Below, in pieces: positions 7,038 to 14,843 of a stretch of DNA of 17,473 bases. How positions within the stretch are numbered: position 1 is the stretch's first letter; each line of letters starts with the position of its first letter. The notes under the pieces were generated by a model, which did no database searches, was not told where the DNA came from, and saw only the letters and a list, made by a program, of their open reading frames with translations. Origin of the DNA: CAZHRJ01 sp964534765 (GTDB taxonomy: Bacteria; Lindowbacteria; 2-12-FULL-62-27); NCBI GenBank assembly GCA_964534765.1, contig CAZHRJ010000058.1:1-17473 (forward strand), given 5' to 3'. Position numbers and translations under genes: made by a program.

Positions 7038-8992
7038 GCCACTGCCTCCTTTTCCGACTTTTCCGTTCTTGCGAGATACCCGAGAAGCATCTCGGCCCTA
7101 TCCATCTCGCTTGTTCGTTCTGGAACTCCGCATTCCTTGATCTGCGCGCTCAATTCGCCCAGTTCCTCCAGGAACCATCGCGCCAACCCCGCCTTCTCGC
7201 CCTTCGCGATCCGCGCCCAAGCCTGATAGGGGAGGATGCGCTGGGCCAGAAGATCGAGCGCGGTTTGAGGCCGTTCGAGCGCGGTGGCCATGAGAGAGTT
7301 TCCAAGAAGTTGATTCGGCATGCCCTTGCGGACTTCCTCCGCATAGAGAGCATGAAGTTGATCCACCATCGAAAGAATCCTCCCGATGGCATAAGACGCA
7401 GATTTCATGTAATTCTCCTTTCGTCTGGACAGATTGTAGAGCAGTATTCCAAGAATAGAGACCGCGTCGAGCGCGGCTTTACGCGCCGGGACAGAAACAT
7501 CTCCCGCAGTGCGCATTTTTTGGGCGGCCGCAACAGGGACGAGAAGTCCTGCGAATCGCCGTACGGCGATACCGAGGAGGCGATCCGTTGCAAGACGGTC
7601 TTTCCGAAGAAACACGCGATGGACATCCGCTATCGTGCATCCCGGAGCGGCCGCGCTTTCTGTCGCTCCTCGGCGCCATACGGTATTGAGTGTTCGCATG
7701 ACACAACCCGGAAATGGCGTTCGAGGTCCAACCCGTTCGGCAGGCTTGCCTTTCTCCCGAGGAATGAAAACCTCAAACCGCGGAATGTTTTTCGCGCCTT
7801 CATTCCAGTTCTCGGCGGCGCGGCGTATTTCGTCAGGCCGATAGGATTCGCTCAAAACGACCTTCGTCCGGCCTTGGTCGGCTTTCGAAAGGACAAACAC
7901 ACGCAGATGCGGGTCAACCGACTGCGCTCGAATCCCATCCAAGGCGCTCACGACCGTCCTGCACGCCTCTTCAAATCTGGCCACAGCGAGATCGCCTGCA
8001 TTCGCCATGGAGTCGCCGAAAAATGTCGCAAAAAGCGCGTCGGTTTCCGGTCTACTTTCAAGATAAGCAATGAGGATGTCATTTTTACTCTTGGCAGATG
8101 ATGCGACTGCCGTCCACGTTTTGCCTTTACGTTCCGGTCGCATGATCGTTGCGAGTGCGTCCTTCATCGACTGAACGGCAGACTTGGAGACTTGAAAGGC
8201 GTCGGCTTCAATTCGGTCGTAGCGAATTTGACACGCAGAATCCTTGGTCATTGAAAACAGTATGACCTTTCCCAACATCGGGAGGGTTACAGCTGGGAAT
8301 CTTGTCTCAATCTCTCCTTCACCGCCGAATGCGCTTCGGCCCGATTTTGCACGCGAACCCTTTCCTCCCTTGGCAAACGTGCGTCCCGACATCTTTTCAA
8401 AGAGAAGGCAGTTGAGGAATTTTATTGTGCTCGGATGCGCGACCGGATAGGGATAGTCGCCAGGACGGTCTATCTCAAGAAAAACACTCACCTGCGGTTC
8501 CTTTTTCTTCGCCTTCGTCCCATCCGCCTCCTTATCCAGATTCTCTATAAGTGTTCGAGCTTTTTTCGATAACTCGGCACAACTTGCGGCATTCCGGAAC
8601 GACGTCAAAAAATCGTCCAGACCGGCCGCGCTGTTTTTGCACCGCTCAACAAGGTCTCCGAATGCCTTGAACTCAGGTGGCACATCCATCAGGATTTTGG
8701 CAACCTCGTTTGGAAACGACTTGCGGCACTTATCCAGGATCGCTCGCCTTTTTTTCGAGAAGCTCAAATTGAATCCGGGGAAGCTCACGCCATTGTTGCC
8801 GGAATATATCCTCATCAGGCGCTGCGACTCATTGACGATGGTTTCCTCGCACCGTGTCACCGATCCGCTTGCGTCGATATACAGGACGAACGTGATTCCC
8901 TTTGGCATATTTTCCATGCTCGAATGAAGTTTGTCGCCGGGGATGTCTGCTGATTCAAGAGAGCGAGAGAGGTGCCGGAGTTCATTCAGCAT
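7034..8992 (-). CDS. Divergent Cas8c/Csd1-like large subunit of effector set B
   Basis: This 652-residue protein lies between cas5 and cas7, where the Cascade large subunit (PAM recognition) is encoded. Overall similarity to the neighbouring Cas8c is low, but a few segments correspond. LRVFVLSKADQGRTKVVLSE (363-382) matches RFYSVTLSGNSGRVVVRHW (347-365) of Cas8c in position and pattern. Another match is around CQIRYDRIEADAF (about 254-266) followed by an ALATI helix and a KGKTW strand (289-293). Special features are lysine-rich patches at about 155-166 and a Gly/Lys/Arg-rich loop at about 208-226. I chose the ATG at 8992, which overlaps cas5 by 11 bp and has AAGGGG upstream; an upstream start at 9052 lies inside cas5. 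A distant Cas8c variant is the best call. Confidence 0.75.
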   Translation of the reverse strand: MLNELRHLSRSLESADIPGDKLHSSMENMPKGITFVLYIDASGSVTRCEETIVNESQRLMRIYSGNNGVSFPGFNLSFSKKRRAILDKCRKSFPNEVAKILMDVPPEFKAFGDLVERCKNSAAGLDDFLTSFRNAASCAELSKKARTLIENLDKEADGTKAKKKEPQVSVFLEIDRPGDYPYPVAHPSTIKFLNCLLFEKMSGRTFAKGGKGSRAKSGRSAFGGEGEIETRFPAVTLPMLGKVILFSMTKDSACQIRYDRIEADAFQVSKSAVQSMKDALATIMRPERKGKTWTAVASSAKSKNDILIAYLESRPETDALFATFFGDSMANAGDLAVARFEEACRTVVSALDGIRAQSVDPHLRVFVLSKADQGRTKVVLSESYRPDEIRRAAENWNEGAKNIPRFEVFIPREKGKPAERVGPRTPFPGCVMRTLNTVWRRGATESAAAPGCTIADVHRVFLRKDRLATDRLLGIAVRRFAGLLVPVAAAQKMRTAGDVSVPARKAALDAVSILGILLYNLSRRKENYMKSASYAIGRILSMVDQLHALYAEEVRKGMPNQLLGNSLMATALERPQTALDLLAQRILPYQAWARIAKGEKAGLARWFLEELGELSAQIKECGVPERTSEMDRAEMLLGYLARTEKSEKEAVA

Positions 8993-9617
8993 AGAGCAGT
9001 CGCCCCTTGGTGATTTGACAATCCTGCCGAAAAACAGGATCGTACTTTCCATTCATCGGTTTGTCCCACACCGTGTGAAGCATCGACGGAATCTCGATGT
9101 TGATGTCCTCCTTGACGCACGTGGCATCCCGGAATCGGCCGACATACGACGGAACGAATTCGCGCCAGCCCAGACAGGGAATTTCATGGCACTGACTGCG
9201 GTCGAGTCGTTCAAAAAAACGTTCCTGATACTCATGGCACGGGTTTGACGGCGGCATCCCGTCCCTTTTGTACGCGCCGGCCGTGACATCCTCGGTGCGC
9301 GCATAAATTCGATAGCAGACATTGATGAGGACGGTGGCGATGAGTTGATAGGAATTACCCTCCTTGATGTTCGCAGGCTTTCTCAATGGCCCGCCATAAT
9401 TTGTGGTGTAACCGTGGTAAACGACAGGCGCGCATATCTCAACCTTTGTGGGCCGAACCTCAACCGATTTCAGGCGCAAGATCGCCTCAAAAATTCCTTT
9501 GGCGGCCGAATAGGTCGGCGCCGGATATGACACGGGCGCGGCGCCGGTGTCCGGCCGGGTAAAAAGTGCTGTCGGCACGGCGATCTCGATGGATACTTCA
9601 TATCTGGACTCATTCAT
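8982..9617 (-). CDS. cas5: Divergent Cas5c-like protein of effector set B
   Basis: Cas5 caps the crRNA 5' end and in subtype I-C it also cleaves the repeat. The 211-residue protein shares the core Cas5c pattern with the neighbouring Cas5c: FTRP (19-22), then SYPAPTYSAAKGIFEAI (30-46), matching SYPVMTPSAARGILEAI. It also has CLGWREF (148-154), matching ALGCREF. It is about 67 residues shorter. The SIRRNE motif of the canonical protein is absent, with YHGYTTNYGG in about that place. Whether it can process pre-crRNA is therefore doubtful. The ATG has GAGGA six bases upstream and follows the DUF433 gene and a short remnant. Confidence 0.88.
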   Translation of the reverse strand: MNESRYEVSIEIAVPTALFTRPDTGAAPVSYPAPTYSAAKGIFEAILRLKSVEVRPTKVEICAPVVYHGYTTNYGGPLRKPANIKEGNSYQLIATVLINVCYRIYARTEDVTAGAYKRDGMPPSNPCHEYQERFFERLDRSQCHEIPCLGWREFVPSYVGRFRDATCVKEDINIEIPSMLHTVWDKPMNGKYDPVFRQDCQITKGRLLYAE

Positions 9618-9670
9618 GCGACGTCCTCGTCATGGGGAGATTGCTGTCGAGAATAAAATACGCAAGTCAT
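9614..9670 (-). pseudogene. Possible remnant of a DUF5615-type toxin start between the DUF433 gene and cas5
   Basis: An ATG at 9670 overlaps the DUF433 stop (ATGA) and opens an 18-codon frame ending in PHDEDVA, whose TGA overlaps the cas5 ATG. Reading the three frames in turn gives LRIL, then LDSNLP, then PHDEDVA. That is close to the N-terminal pattern of PIN-like DUF5615 toxins (an RILLDxNLPH-type start), which normally follow DUF433 genes. This suggests a toxin reduced by deletion and frameshifts. At 57 bases the evidence is thin, and the segment may simply be a coupling linker. Confidence 0.25.
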
Positions 9671-9900
9671 ACCGCCCGCAACGGTGTGGCCGGAAGCTCC
9701 GCGATATTCCTAGCGTAGCTCAATGCGTCCTTCAAATCCTTGACGCGCAAATCCGGATAGTTTGTGAAAATGTCTTTCCGGTCTTCGCCGTTCGCCAGCA
9801 TTTCGAGAACGACATACACCGGAATCCGGGTGCCCTTGAAAAATGGGCGGCCGCCGCAGGTCTCGGGATCAACTGTGATTCGTCCGGGAAATGTTTTCAT
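9667..9900 (-). CDS. DUF433-domain protein, orphan antitoxin-type
   Basis: The 77-residue protein is one DUF433 domain (RITVDPETCGGRPFFKGTRI, then PVYVVLEMLANGEDRKDI and YPDL). It has the helix-turn-helix-like architecture found in small antitoxins usually paired with DUF5615 PIN-like toxins. The length is normal. Its ATG overlaps the cas8c stop (ATGA) and a near-perfect AAGGAGGTGA precedes it by four bases, so it should be efficiently co-translated within the cas operon. No intact toxin gene follows; the next 50 bases hold only a short remnant before cas5. It occupies the place where cas7c normally follows cas8c. A regulatory role for the cas operon is possible but unproven. Confidence 0.88.
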   Translation of the reverse strand: MKTFPGRITVDPETCGGRPFFKGTRIPVYVVLEMLANGEDRKDIFTNYPDLRVKDLKDALSYARNIAELPATPLRAV

Positions 9901-11786
9901 GACTCACCTCCTTCGGAAACGGGTTCAGGAAGTTCCTCACCCGCCATTTCATCGCTCTGACGTTCGGGTCTGTACGCTTTTTGTTGATAAAATCCAAGGG
10001 CAAACCGGCCTTGTGCCTGAAGGTCGAACACGCGGGGAAATTCCGGCGGCAGACCCGATCCCGCCGGCCGGAAATGGACGAGAATCTGTCCGATCCGTTT
10101 TTCAATGCCCTTCGCCATGGCTATCTTTCCGATCGACTCGCATTTTTTCATGTGATGTCGCGCGAGGCGCAACAGGACAGGAAAGACGGACGCGGGCGAC
10201 GACGAGGCCGCGCCGTAGTAGCGTTCGACAATGCCGGTCTTCAAATTATAGTTGTGCGCCATGTCCTGCAAATTCTGCAACACGGCCAGCAGACGGCCGC
10301 ACAGGTAGGCTTCATCGGTAATGCTTTCGTCAATCTTGGACGGCATGACAACCTCCTTGGGATTTCGATTGAGAATCAGGCGGATGAGGGCGAAACGGGA
10401 AATGTTGTTTAGGACACCCGTCCCGTACTTCATCAGGTCCGCCTGAAATCTATGCAAAACAGGTTTCAACAGCATGACCGACACCGGAGTTCCTTCGATG
10501 GCCGCGCGATACAGTTGCGCCGGAACGTCTGCCCGAATATCTTTGGCCTCCCGGACGGTCGCGCAGGCCAATTTAAATATGGAGTGCGGTGGTGTATCGG
10601 TCTCTTCGGGTTCAGGATTGAATGAAACGATTTCGAGATCGAGGAACCACTGTCGAAGTTGTTCACGTGCCCGTTCGACCGTTGTGTCCAACCAATGACG
10701 GACAACCACCCGTCCGGAGTTTCCTGACAACGTCACGCTGTAAAAACGGTCCGGCCCGACAAGTCCACGGTTGACGCCCTGCCAGGGCGCCTTCAGAAAA
10801 TCACGGACGCTCCGGGAATCCGGTTTGTTCAGCATGCGGGCGAAAAAAGATCCGCTTTCGACTTGCTGTTTCGCCCAAAAGCAGACCATAGTTCGGCCGA
10901 CCAAAAGTTTGCTGTTCTGGTCGGTAATCAACCGATTGAGCGCAACGGCATACGCTCTGGACGCATCAATTCCCACTGGCGCGTTGTGACTCTGATCAAA
11001 TCCGTATGAAACAAACGAGGCCTTGTCAAACGAAACCAGGCTGGCGCCAAACGATTGGGTATCGGGCACGCCTTTAATTTTCGGTAAATGTGTCGATGCG
11101 ATAGGCGTTTGGTCACCCGTCAGCAGACAGATACCACTTACCGCTTCCCCGGATTTTTCAGTCATTTCCCGCGCGAAATTGCTTCTCCAGTAATCACGCA
11201 ATCGATCCTCTAGAAGGAGAATTTGCCCGGCCACCTGAAACGTAAACATATCCCCATTGCCGAGAGGTACATCGGCGCCGTTGGCGGTTTTCACCCACCA
11301 CTTATTTTTTTCTCCTTGTTTTGACTCTGAACTTGTTCCCCAACGTAAAATCTTGCTCGGCATGAATAGCCGGTGAAACTCAAGCAGAAATTTCAATTCG
11401 GGTAAGTGAGCTGCTTCGTGCGCGTGTTCGATTTGCTTGAAGAAATCCTCCGTCTTTATTTTGTTGTTACGATCTCTTTCGGAACGTTGCTTTGGCGACA
11501 AGACTTTATCCGGCTCCGCATCGAGTCCGAAGACGGAAGTCATGCCATCAGCCAGAAATTCGGCTATCCCTCCTGCATCCTTGGCGCGCGAAGTTCTTGG
11601 AACATCAAATAATTTCCCGCGATTTTTTGGCCCGTCCGCATCGCCTGTTGTTTCGATAAGACCGACCCCGATCAACGTTCCCGACGAATCGATTGGAATT
11701 ATCCATCGAACTGGTTTACGGTCAAACGCCGTATCGTCCAGCCATCCTCTTGCGTGAGCCAGATCGTGTAGAGCGCGAAGCAACAT
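9897..11786 (-). CDS. cas8c: Cas8c (Csd1), large Cascade subunit of canonical set A
   Basis: Cas8c is the large subunit of I-C Cascade and recognises the PAM. The 629-residue protein is of ordinary length. Family segments can be followed along the chain: N-terminal MLLRALHDLAHA and VRWIIPID (26-33), CLLTGDQTPIASTHLPKIKGV region (220-240), GASLVSFDKASFVSYG (247-262), and RFYSVTLSGNSGRVVVRHW (347-365). The ATG lies two bases after the cas5c stop, and the stop overlaps the DUF433 start. The gene seems undamaged, although its set lacks cas7c and its own cas3 is broken. That implies selection for some remaining role, or a recent loss of its partners. Confidence 0.96.
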   Translation of the reverse strand: MLLRALHDLAHARGWLDDTAFDRKPVRWIIPIDSSGTLIGVGLIETTGDADGPKNRGKLFDVPRTSRAKDAGGIAEFLADGMTSVFGLDAEPDKVLSPKQRSERDRNNKIKTEDFFKQIEHAHEAAHLPELKFLLEFHRLFMPSKILRWGTSSESKQGEKNKWWVKTANGADVPLGNGDMFTFQVAGQILLLEDRLRDYWRSNFAREMTEKSGEAVSGICLLTGDQTPIASTHLPKIKGVPDTQSFGASLVSFDKASFVSYGFDQSHNAPVGIDASRAYAVALNRLITDQNSKLLVGRTMVCFWAKQQVESGSFFARMLNKPDSRSVRDFLKAPWQGVNRGLVGPDRFYSVTLSGNSGRVVVRHWLDTTVERAREQLRQWFLDLEIVSFNPEPEETDTPPHSIFKLACATVREAKDIRADVPAQLYRAAIEGTPVSVMLLKPVLHRFQADLMKYGTGVLNNISRFALIRLILNRNPKEVVMPSKIDESITDEAYLCGRLLAVLQNLQDMAHNYNLKTGIVERYYGAASSSPASVFPVLLRLARHHMKKCESIGKIAMAKGIEKRIGQILVHFRPAGSGLPPEFPRVFDLQAQGRFALGFYQQKAYRPERQSDEMAGEELPEPVSEGGES

Positions 11787-11788
11787 GA

Positions 11789-12625
11789 TTACGCGCCGTC
11801 CGCGCGCAGAAAACTCACGCGTTCCGGATGGCAGTCCATGACGGCGTTATGAATCGCCGCCCGAAAGAAGACCGCCCTCGGCGCGGCTTTTTCACCGGCC
11901 CACGTCCGCGGAATCGGGGCATCCCGATTTTTGCGGCGTTTGGTCGACACCGTGCCGCCGACATTTACACCCGGTTCATGTGTCGCCGTGGCAAGCTCCT
12001 CCGGCCGCAACCACCGAAATCCGGCGGCGCGGGCCGGCAGATCAAAGACGTCGTAAAGCATGATGCCAAGATCCTCCTGAGGCCAACCACATAGATGAAC
12101 GGCGGCCGGAGCGTCCACCCATTCGAAGTCGGCGGCGAATTCGCGACATCCGAGCGCGGGCCGGTGAAAACACTTGCCCTTCTGCGCGCGACGCAGGATT
12201 TCATCTGCGTATTTTTGAATGTTATCCTTGGGCGGTTCGGCCAATTTCGTCAATCTGACCTCGGCGGTCACGACGTATTCGACATCCGCCAGCGCGAGCA
12301 TGTTGCGCTGGGTGCCGTCCGGCGCGCCGCCGCCCGCCTGAATGGGCGTAAACCCGTCCGGTCTGCTCATCCACGTTTCGGCATTATTAATGTTGACGAC
12401 TTTTTCGACCTCATTGCGCCGTATGGACGTCCAGCGTCCCTTTTTCACCACGCGGATGGAGTCGATCGCGTAATGTATCTGCGGCTCCCAGAAAATTGCT
12501 TCGAGTATGCCGCGCGCGGCGGATGGCGTCATCACCGGATACGAAACGCGTTCAACTTTCATTTCAGGCCGCGTGAAGCAGGCGAAATCGCCCCAGACTC
12601 GCACATGGATGAGATTTGCAGTCAT
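11789..12625 (-). CDS. cas5c: Cas5c (Cas5d), crRNA-processing subunit of canonical set A
   Basis: In subtype I-C, which has no Cas6, Cas5c cuts the pre-crRNA at the base of the repeat hairpin and stays on the 11-nt 5' handle. The 278-residue protein carries VRVWGDFACFTRPEMKVERV (8-27), then SYPVMTPSAARGILEAI (29-45), SIRRNE (67-72) and KCFHRPALGCREF (151-163), all hallmarks of the family. The catalytic residues mapped in Bacillus halodurans Cas5d cannot be assigned by eye with certainty. The ATG overlaps the end of the cas3 remnant (ATGA), with GGAGGA nine bases upstream. The intact gene and the hairpin-plus-11-nt repeat fit each other, so it is the best candidate processing enzyme for this array. 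Confidence 0.96.
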   Translation of the reverse strand: MTANLIHVRVWGDFACFTRPEMKVERVSYPVMTPSAARGILEAIFWEPQIHYAIDSIRVVKKGRWTSIRRNEVEKVVNINNAETWMSRPDGFTPIQAGGGAPDGTQRNMLALADVEYVVTAEVRLTKLAEPPKDNIQKYADEILRRAQKGKCFHRPALGCREFAADFEWVDAPAAVHLCGWPQEDLGIMLYDVFDLPARAAGFRWLRPEELATATHEPGVNVGGTVSTKRRKNRDAPIPRTWAGEKAAPRAVFFRAAIHNAVMDCHPERVSFLRADGA

Positions 12626-14066
12626 ACGACAAAATCCTCCGATGGCCGGTTATCGACAATCATGCCCGGTTGAGGATGATAGCAATTCGGGAGCAGAACG
12701 AAAAGGTCAATATTTTTGAGCAGAGGCTCGATCAGCCTCAACTCAAGCATTTTCCGGAAATCTCGATCCCGCAAATTGACCATGTATCTCTGGAGGCGGC
12801 GATAATCCTCGTAACCCAGCCATTGCCGCCGGCGAACGTCCTCAATCCGCTCCCCGCCTTTTTCGTAGGACACGACAATCGCGCGGGTATCCTGCTCGAT
12901 GACATGCGCCTTCGCCGCAACCTGTCGGAATCGAAGATTCCCCCGGTCATGCTGGATTGATGATGTACCCGAACGTTCGTGATCGGTCGGGACAAGCGCG
13001 TGGAGTTGGCCGAAATAATCGGAGAAAACGGCCGGATCGGCGGATAATGTTTCCAACATCTTTTCCCTGGATAGAATCCCCGCCGTGAGTCCCGTCGCGG
13101 TGTGGTAAACACCGCGCGGCATTCCATCTTCCGCGGGCTTGAAGACAACAACCTCGCCTAATACCTTCCGCCCCGACGCATCATGGAGGCGGCCTTCGCG
13201 GTTGCATCTTCCGGCGGCCTGAACAATGGAATCCAGCGGTCCCAGGGCGCGATAGACGATGGGGAAATCGAGATCGACTCCGGCCTCGACAAGTTGTGTC
13301 GAGACCACGCGGCACGGACGGGGATTGGAGGGATCCAGGCGGGATCGAATTTCGGCGAGAACATCCAGCCGATGCTGGGCGCACATGGCGGATGAGAGGT
13401 GAAACAGGGATGCGCGGTCTTCCCCATCCCGTAAAATCAACACCATCGCCTGCCACAATTCGAATGCGTGCTTCCTCACATTGACGACGCACAAACACCG
13501 CGGCGATGACGCGAGCCGCTCGGCCATTTCCGGCCATGATAATTTCCCGTCCGCGGCCGGCCGGCTGTAGCGGACGCGAGCCAGCGTCGTAAACAAGCGG
13601 GGCGGATCAGGCGCGATTTCGGTGATCTCATGTTCGTCGAATCCATCCGGCAGAGCGGAACTTCTTCGGAACGCCGGCTGGGTGGCGGAACTGAAGACAA
13701 ACGTGACGCCGTAATTTTTTTGGAGTTCGCGGAAAACATTCAGGACTGGCGAAAGCAAGTGGGTCGGGAGAGTTTGAACTTCGTCGAGGATGACGACGGA
13801 TCGGGCGACGTTGTGAAGTTTCCGGCATCGCGAGGGAGAGGAGGCGAAGAGCGATTCGAGAAATTGGACTGAGGTGGTAACGATGATAGGCGCGTCCCAG
13901 TTTTCCGCGGCATACTCGAGCGGTGAGCGATGGGATTCCGCATCCCGATCCGTTCCCGCTCCGGGCGGCTCCACGGCGGAATGATTTTCCACTCGGCGCC
14001 CGGACTGTGGGTCACGGGTTTCTGATCCAAACCCCCACCTTCGCTTGTTCTACCCTTGCCCGTCAT
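12622..14066 (-). pseudogene. cas3: Cas3 of canonical set A, broken by internal deletion and frameshift
   Basis: From about 13992 to 12622 a 456-residue frame encodes the helicase part of an I-C Cas3. It begins at (V)ENHSAVEP and has DEVQ at residues 70-73, FVFSSATQPAF (98-108) and motif VI QAAGRCNREG (258-267). The HD nuclease and Walker A are missing, so roughly the first 280-300 residues of the usual 740 or so are gone. Upstream, an ATG at 14066 opens about 25 codons in another frame reading LDQKPVTHSPGAEW, which resembles the THS...W start of I-C Cas3 proteins. The junction lies near 13990. A GTG at 13992 could start a helicase-only protein, but without Walker A it should be inactive. The stop overlaps the cas5c start. 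Confidence 0.85.
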
Positions 14067-14536
14067 ATGACAAAAGCCTCGTTGCCGGATTCGAGAATCG
14101 GCATCACATCGGCCATGTAGCCAATAAACGTGTTGTATTTCCCGTTCTATGCCATGAGTTCATCGCGTCCTCTCACCGGACGAACCGGCAAACTCATTAA
14201 CTTGTTCCGCCAAATCTGAACGCTCGCCTCCTGAACGTCGCGCCATGAAACTTTTTCGCCGGACTCGATCCGCCGGACAAGCTCTTCGTCGATGACGGCA
14301 GTGATGGTGTCAGAGTCGATGACGCGGACAAGACGGGATACTTCTGGATAGTAGAATCTTCTCTCTGCCGTAATGATGCCGGCGCCCCGCGTGTCCGGAT
14401 CCTCCCTGACCTCGCGGCACATCGATTTCGTAACAGAAGACTGACTGACGATTCCATATCGGTGTTCAGGCAGGCCAGATATATTTTATGCTGGACATCG
14501 GCGCGTTTTCCACCGCCATTTCGTTCCAGACGCGCA
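14063..14536 (-). pseudogene. cas3: Decayed partial copy of the set B cas3
   Basis: Bases 14063-14448 encode a close copy of the C-terminal end of the cas3 at 4006-6201: REVREDPDTRG, then VIDSDTITAVIDEELV and SVQIWRNKL, up to the final FVI. A TGG codon in DELMAWNGKY has become TAG (near 14148-14150). Bases about 14449-14536 match a distant part of the same cas3, around 5463-5550 (NGGGKRADVQHKIYLAC), in a different frame. So about 1.07 kb of helicase core has been deleted at the junction. The relic's stop at 14063-14065 overlaps the ATG of the broken set A cas3, recording an old tandem arrangement. No function is expected. Confidence 0.88.
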
Positions 14537-14624
14537 TCTCCCGAAATCTTCAGACGGCAGACATTCCCCTTTTTGTTATTTTCGGTAGGCTGCTCTTTCG
14601 AGAGCCGTCCTCTTCGGAGAAATC

Positions 14625-14843
14625 TCAGCGTCTCGCGTTGCTTTTTTCCAATTCGTAAAAAATTTCCATGTCGACGATCTTGTGAAAATCGGAGATCGGC
14701 AGGAGCATGTTGAGGGGGTCTCGGGCGGCGCAGACGCATGGCATGAACAGCGGACAGCCGTTGGATATAAACCTATCGACATCCATGTAAATAATGGGTT
14801 TTTCAGGTGTGTATTCTTCTAAAGTACGACAGGGCGGGTTCAT
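14625..14843 (-). CDS. Small hypothetical protein coupled to cobQ
   Basis: A 72-residue frame starts MNPPCRTLEEYTPEKPIIYM and ends ELEKSNARR. Its ATG overlaps the cobQ stop (ATGA), the same coupling used elsewhere in this window, which is the main reason to believe in it. It contains three cysteines in GCPLFMPCVCAARDP (residues about 29-43) and no signal peptide or membrane segment. I do not recognise a family. It may be a real small protein, or the truncated start of a longer gene lost when the cas relics to its left were rearranged. Between its end and the cas3 relic (14537-14624) I see no gene. A hairpin with a TTCG loop near 14582-14595 has no T-run after it. Confidence 0.4.
   Translation of the reverse strand: MNPPCRTLEEYTPEKPIIYMDVDRFISNGCPLFMPCVCAARDPLNMLLPISDFHKIVDMEIFYELEKSNARR

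Noticed and set aside
7265..8101. A 278-codon plus-strand open frame
   Set aside because: Antisense to the cas8-like gene; composition is Arg-rich and there is no family pattern or coupled start.
14578..14600. Hairpin (GCTCT/AGAGC with a TTCG loop) as a terminator for the cobalamin operon
   Set aside because: No T-run follows on either strand in the right place, so an intrinsic terminator is not supported.
14197..14739. A 180-codon minus-strand open frame
   Set aside because: Only its middle (NGGGKRADVQHKIY) matches cas3; the rest is out-of-frame cas3 relic and unrelated sequence, so it is covered by the pseudogene entry.
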